NCBI GenBank assembly: GCA_037974665.1
Contig: CM075781.1
Span: 33,767,235 to 33,831,234 of the forward strand
Length of the DNA: 64,000 nt
Direction: 5' to 3'
From: Ehretia macrophylla
Lineage: Eukaryota; Streptophyta; Magnoliopsida; Boraginales; Ehretiaceae
In this document: one piece after another, positions 59,020-64,000 of the stretch
How positions within the stretch are numbered: the stretch's first letter is position 1
Layout of the letters: each line of letters begins with the position of its first letter
Notes under the pieces: model-generated
Told to the model about the DNA's origin: nothing
Seen by the model: the letters and a program-made list of their open reading frames with translations, nothing else
Databases searched by the model: none
Translations under genes and position numbers: made by a program

Positions 59020-59523
59020 TCCGACGTAGAAGGGGTTATGATTAAACCAAGAAATTCGGAGATCAGTCACCACAAGCGAACCATACGAGAAAGGACTTCA
59101 TCCAGCTAAAACTGCTATTATTGAAGTTAATAAATAAATAAATATAATACACTCGACACAATTTAAAATTTTAAATGAAGTAGTAATTTAAAACATTTAA
59201 ATTATACATATGTAAGGCTTAAAAACAGATCTTCCCTGTACATGCGAGGTGTGCTGAAAATAATAAATGAATATAATAAACTTTTTACTAACATTTTATA
59301 CTTTTAGATGAAATATATAGTATTTTAATACCCATGAATCTTGTAGTCTACTCATGCACAACTGTTGGGGATTAATGTATTGGAACGAAGAATAAACAAA
59401 AAATAATATGGAGATATATGGTATTTTATGTGGTTTAACAAAGCTTACATTCACGGCTAAACAGAAAAAATTTCATTAAGTTGATGAACAAATATACAAG
59501 TTGGAGCTCTCTACCCCTTGTCT
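59020..59523. repeat. Duplicated block, second copy (partner 350-912)
   Basis: See 350-912. LTR-like start TGTTGGGGATTAATG at 59363. The copies diverge after GGAGCTCTCTA. Confidence 0.7.
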
Positions 59524-60266
59524 CTCTTCTCTTCTCTCCTCTCCTCTTTCTGTCTGACACAGTTGAATATGATTAAGCTCATATTTATAGATAAAAAGAG
59601 ATCCTATTTCTACTAGCAATAAAATTCTTATACATGCTAGAACTAGGACAAACAAGCCATTGTATTCGTCTTCTCGCGATGATTCTAATGATGATATCCA
59701 ATCGTGATTTAGTGGTCGGCAATGGTAGATCGAAGATGACACGGTTTCGTCATCTTCATCATCTCCGACGTGTTCCCAACGTCGTCTCCTCACGGTACCA
59801 TGGCAACAGTTCCAGCCTCTGACGATGGATCTGCCATCTCCTGGAAGATCCTGACGTCAACAGCTTTCTTTTCTCTGAACAGCTTGCTGGCTCTCAACAG
59901 CAACATCTCAAGCTCTTCTTCTCCGATGAGAGCAAGGAGGCTCTTCCTTTCTAATGACGTCAGCACTGACGTGGTGACATCAGCATTCAGCACACAATAG
60001 ATTTCTTTTCAGCAACACATCAGAATTCGATTCTCCTTTGCGCACCCCTCAGCACAGCCCTGGCGCGTTCCTCAATACAGCACAATTTCTCATTTTTCCT
60101 TCGTCACTGTTCCCCTACTGTAACATTAACTCTGACACCGATCTCTACCCATGCATGGAAACCTCAACTCAATAATTGCGCGAGCTCCTCAGCGCAATGA
60201 GGCCTCCTCAGTGTGTCCTCTTTCGTCTTTATACCCAGTCCCCGAGCCTGAACTCTGATACAACTT
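59524..60266 (-). mobile_element. Leader region of a lost LTR element
   Basis: On the - strand this would be the segment just inside the LTR at 60267-60814, since GAACTCTGATACAACTT (60250-60266) is a diverged complement of the initiator-Met primer site. It is GC-richer than its surroundings and has scattered ORFs on both strands without recognised homology. No gag or pol was seen, and the left LTR was not identified. Confidence 0.45.
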
Positions 60267-60814
60267 TGTTTGGAGAAAGGACACACACACCCAAAAATCA
60301 CACAGTACAGCAGAATCAACACATGATAATAATATTTTTAACGTAGTTCGACCCTTTTCCTACATCTACAACCCAAGTAATTGGGAACTTCATTAATTAA
60401 GAATAAATCATTACAACGCAAGGGATCTTTTTGACAAGAAAAGATCAAAATCCTCCCCTCACTCTAACGCTCATAGTTTTAGAAAAAACTAATGCTCATA
60501 GTTTTAGGAAAAACTAAAAACTATAAAAACCGTCGCAGGTAACTTTATGAACGGAAAAAATCTAAACTCTCTCCAAATCGGTTTTTTTATGACAAAAAAC
60601 GAAAAACTCTCTCAATCAGTCAGCTCACTCCCTACCATACCCCCCATGGGGTGTGGCTCTTTGTGGCAAATAAGTAAAGCTATAAAGTCCTATTTATAGA
60701 CAACTAACTTTAACTCCATTAGGATTAGAAAACCTATTTCTAGTCCAATCCTTAATAGACTTCTACTTGTCTTCAACTCTTAATTGGGCTTGGACTCGAG
60801 CCAATAACCCAACA
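60267..60814 (-). repeat. LTR abutting a CRK kinase exon
   Basis: About 548 bp begin TGTTTGGAGAAAGG and end AATAACCCAACA. It contains the TTTAACGTAGTTCGACCC motif common in plant copia LTRs read in antisense. Its end at 60814 coincides with the point where CRK exon 4 homology starts, so the element inserted into that exon. The paired LTR is missing or unrecognisable. Confidence 0.65.
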
Positions 60815-61455
60815 CAATGTGCACAAGAATTTAAGAATGAAAATGTTGTTGTTACCAAGTTTCAACACAGAAATCTTGTGAAATTAGTAGGATTTTGCTT
60901 GGAACGAGAAGAAAAAATTATCATTTATGAGTTTGTGCCTAACAAAGCCTCGACTATTTTTTTTTGGTTCGTATTTGTTTCCGCTTACCATATTTGTAGT
61001 TTGAAGAGTTTGATAACATTTGCCTTTGTAGATTATCATTTAGAAGAGTTTTCTAGCCATACTTAAAGTTGGAATATCTGTGTTCATTGTGAAGATCTAG
61101 AGAAACAACATTTATTAGACTAGTCAACACGTTACAAGATAATTGAAGGAATAGCACTAGGGATTCTTTATATTCATGAACATTCTTGTCTTAGAATCAT
61201 ACATCGGGATCTCAAAGCTAGTAATGTCTTACTAAATAGAGATATGAACCCTAAAATATCAAATATTGGTATGGCAAAAATTTTTGGTGTAGACCAATCT
61301 GAAGCAAATATGAATAGAATCGTCGGGACCTAGTAAGTTCATATTATTATTTATCTCATCCATATCATAAACACAAGTATCGAAACCCACAGTTTGTGTA
61401 ATTCTTGACATCGTTGGTTCTACTTATAGTGGTTACATGACTCCAGAGTACGCTC
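60815..61455 (+). pseudogene. CRK kinase pseudogene, exons 4-6 partial
   Basis: Exon 4 (60815 to about 60966) begins mid-exon at [20 protein letters not shown], so the lysine-bearing start was lost to the LTR insertion; it frameshifts near 60948. Exon 5 (61094-61332) has a stop for the usual W (LD* instead of LDW), keeps HRDLKASN, but DFG is changed to NIG. Exon 6 (61430-61455) breaks off after TPEYA. Introns match those of the intact CRK in position. It cannot encode an active kinase. With its upstream block it parallels the fragment at 1230-1772. Confidence 0.88.
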
Positions 61456-61580
61456 AAGTTTTATCCGATAGCAAGAAAGATTTTGACCTACAATTATCAG
61501 CTCTTCTAGTGGAAATTATCTACATGTAACACTCTGGATAAGCAGTAAAATATTTCTGCAGACTCCAGCTATATATATAG

Positions 61581-62602
61581 TGTTAGAAGTTGTGCAGCAT
61601 AAGTATGGATTAATTTCAAGGTAAAATAGCAAAGTTGTTCAATTGACAGAACTCTGTGACAAATGAAAACGACTGATGTAACTACTTGGTGAAAAACAAC
61701 TCTGTTACACGTGATGTTGCAACATTAACTGAAATATTAATTCAATCACAGAACGTTAGCAATCTGTTTCTTGTTTGGTTAGTTTATTTCACTTAATGTT
61801 CCAATATAGGTAGTAACAGTAAACAACAGCAGAAAGATAAAGCTTGTAAAAGAAACAAAGACACCAAGATTTAACGTGGTTCAACCATGCGGTCTATGTC
61901 CACGGGACCTCCCCTGGTCCAAAAAACCTGTTCATTAAGAAATATAATGAGTTACAACATCAATGTATTTACACAAGTAAAGACTCTTTCTTGACCTTTG
62001 ATGCCTAGATGAAGAACTCCTTAACGAACTTCGGTTTGGCCAGCTCCTCTCGACTTGTAACGTCCTCACCCGAGAACAACACCTTCTTCTCCCAAAAAAT
62101 GAATAAATAAGACAATAATCTAATCACTCAATGACTTATATAATTCGCTCATGACTCATTGTCAAAACAAATAAAGTTGCAACACTTAATGCAATCAAAG
62201 ACTGAAACACATATCGTGTTGCAACATCACTTGGAACACTGGACATAAAATTCTCTTGTATTTTCTCTTGTTGCACTCTGTCTGCCTCATCTTTTTGCTA
62301 CAACCTCTACTTCATATTTATACCCAACTGCTTTCATATCAACACGTCTTGGGCTGCAAGAAAAATCTCATCTCACAAACCCTATTATTCATTTCCTTGT
62401 GAACATGCAATAAATGTCATTCCTTAATCAACACAAATCTTCTTCTCATATGGTAAGTTACTGTAAGATTTTTTCTGCACAATATAAAAGATAAAAACAC
62501 AATAATAGAAATAACAAAAGTTTTGTTAAAACATAGCCAATCAAATCTCAATTAATTTAATTGCCTTAACAATCAAATCTCAATCAGTTTAATTGTCTAA
62601 CA
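61581..62602 (-). repeat. 3' LTR of the Sirevirus-like element
   Basis: About 1022 bp with matching ends TGTTAGA and TCTAACA on the + strand. Contains GATTTAACGTGGTTCAACC and CTATGTCCACGGGACC, typical of copia LTRs in antisense. The 5-bp flank TATAG at 61576-61580 is a candidate target site, not checkable here because the other end is outside the window. Bases 61456-61580 before it are unassigned. Confidence 0.65.
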
Positions 62603-64000
62603 ATGTCCTCCTTTGGTTTTGTTTTGGCAAAACCCTTTTAGCACAAGAATGAAAACCTTTTACTGCACAAGTGCAGAAGACACGTTCCAGCACTGAGGTT
62701 CCTGTTGTTTCTGTTGCAACAGTAGGAGTAACGTGAGTACAGTAGTACCAGAGCAGTATTGTTAAAGAACAAGGTAGCATGTTGCAACTGACAGTAGAAC
62801 ATGAATCCAGTAGTAAAAACAACACAAATAGAAGAGTATACAAATATAGCAGAGCAGAACAACTAGTGCTCCTCCAAAATATAGCAATCTTGTTGCAACA
62901 GATACTAAAACAACAATGCAGTAAACTAGCAGAAACACAAGAAAATCAGTAGTAGCACAATAACACAGCATACTCTCCCTTTTTGCCAAAATAAACCAAA
63001 GTACTAATCTGGAGGTCCGACATTTGTTCCAACATGCTCAAGGATAGGATAAAATAGATAAGTGCACACACAATGAGATCAGAAATAGCAGAAGCAACAA
63101 CAATAACAATAATCACTAGCTCATAGTGAAAAAGTTTCATATTTTTTTCTTCCCTCTGAGATGTTGCATATCATTGGAACTAGTGAGAATGTTCTCCTCC
63201 TGAATATCTACTTTGTATACTCCTTGCAAGAACTTCAGTAAGCCATTTGACAAGTTATCACAACAATTCAGATTAGCATTTATGTCATAAAGTGTTAACA
63301 CAATGATATGAGAAAAAATATGATAAACCGGATTGTTTCAGATGGATGTTGCAACACAATTCAACTAAACAGAGTATTTAAACTTTAGCTCCCATTCTCA
63401 AAAATTTGACTCAAAAATTAAGATTTTTTTTTTTTTTTTTTGTGAAAAGAAAAGAAAAATGCATGATATGAACATGATTTACGAATTCAACATTAAGAAA
63501 ATTTAGTCATTCAATAGTTAAACCAAACAATAATTTATAACTTAAACCATATGTGTGTGTGTGAATATCTATATAAAGATCTTTCTTGAAATTCCTTAGA
63601 ATCAGGATTTGCAAGATGTAGAATTCGAAACAACCTGTTCAAACAATCTGGTCATCTAATCACAATTTTTTTTTCCAAAGAATATTAGACTTGGTAGCTT
63701 TCACTCTAGAACCTTCAATTTGGTTTAGGTAGCTTTTTCCAGTCTCCACTTTTCTTTTTTTGTGTGCTTTTGTTTTTTTTTTCCTTTTTTTTCTCGCTTT
63801 TGTTTTTTGTTTTTCCTTACCATGAGTGAATAGAGTACAAAAATGGATAAAAAGACTTCTCTTTATATCCAAAGTCACTAGGAAATTCAAATTCCTGCAT
63901 TTGCAAACTATTAAAATCAGTTTATCAATCGGATCAAAATATAGTGTGCTCAGCTAATATGGTTTAAGAAATAAATCACAAGCTGATTTTATTATTAAAC
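61581..64000 (-). mobile_element. Sirevirus-like copia element, 3' part (continues off window)
   Basis: The LTR (61581-62602) is followed by sequence whose - strand reads AAACCAAAGGAGGACATTG as a polypurine tract, and further in by GGCAAAAAGGGAGAG (62972-62987), resembling the repeated polypurine-like motifs of Sireviruses near the 3' LTR. The interior (62603-64000) has GTTGCAACA words and T-rich tracts but no readable RT; - strand ORFs at 62589-63140 are hydrophobic and unrecognised. The rest of the element, with its 5' LTR, lies to the right. Sirevirus assignment is inference from these motifs. Confidence 0.6.

Noticed and set aside
59476..60000. Overlapping frames on both strands left of the last CRK pseudogene
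   Set aside because: Part lies in the duplicated block also present at 866-912, the frames diverge between copies, and no homology is recognised.

Overview
The window is nuclear DNA of a flowering plant, most likely a eudicot. It is AT-rich, its genes have short introns with GT..AG borders, and it carries plant-specific cysteine-rich receptor-like kinases (CRKs: two DUF26/Gnk2 domains, one transmembrane helix, one Ser/Thr kinase) among Ty1/copia, Ty3/gypsy, CACTA, hAT, Harbinger-like, LINE and SINE elements. The species cannot be named from this sequence alone.

Gene content is a decayed tandem CRK cluster, all on the + strand. Position 1 lies about 34 bp past where a CRK stop codon should be, because bases 1-208 copy the 3' flank of the CRK ending at 20395. 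Then come a pseudogene of the last two kinase exons (1230-1772); one apparently intact seven-exon CRK (14239-20395, 673 codons); an ectodomain-only copy with a frameshift (22765-23541); a split pseudogene whose ectodomain exon (about 26580-27380) is 20.4 kb from its transmembrane/kinase exons (47806-49594); and a kinase pseudogene (60815-61455). I see no other protein-coding host gene that looks functional.

The rest is mostly mobile DNA in nested layers. From 3563 to 11496 a degenerate + strand copia element holds a - strand non-autonomous LTR element (5395-8358), which holds a solo gypsy-type LTR (6076-7300); a hAT element (9974-11337) sits in the outer 3' LTR. An RT-deleted copia element (15311-18416) with a perfect target duplication lies in intron 1 of the intact CRK. 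A 15.7 kb copia element (29012-44707) separates the halves of the split CRK and itself holds a 7.6 kb CACTA transposon (31805-39379). That CACTA has a tandem array of about eight 370-490 bp units and carries what look like captured pieces of two host genes, an LRR receptor kinase N-terminus and an RGG/HABP4-type RNA-binding protein. Further right are a hAT element (44914-46186), a copia element (49946-55825), a gypsy-like solo LTR with a Harbinger MITE inside, a LINE reverse-transcriptase fragment, a lone LTR next to the last pseudogene, and the 3' end of a Sirevirus-like copia element that runs off the right edge.

The only plausible working unit is the intact CRK, a predicted plasma-membrane receptor kinase. 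The other CRK pieces are relics or, at most, an ectodomain-only product. I see no new enzymatic or defence system. The most notable things are the gene-capturing CACTA element, the depth of nesting, and an intact receptor gene surviving with a retroelement in its first intron.
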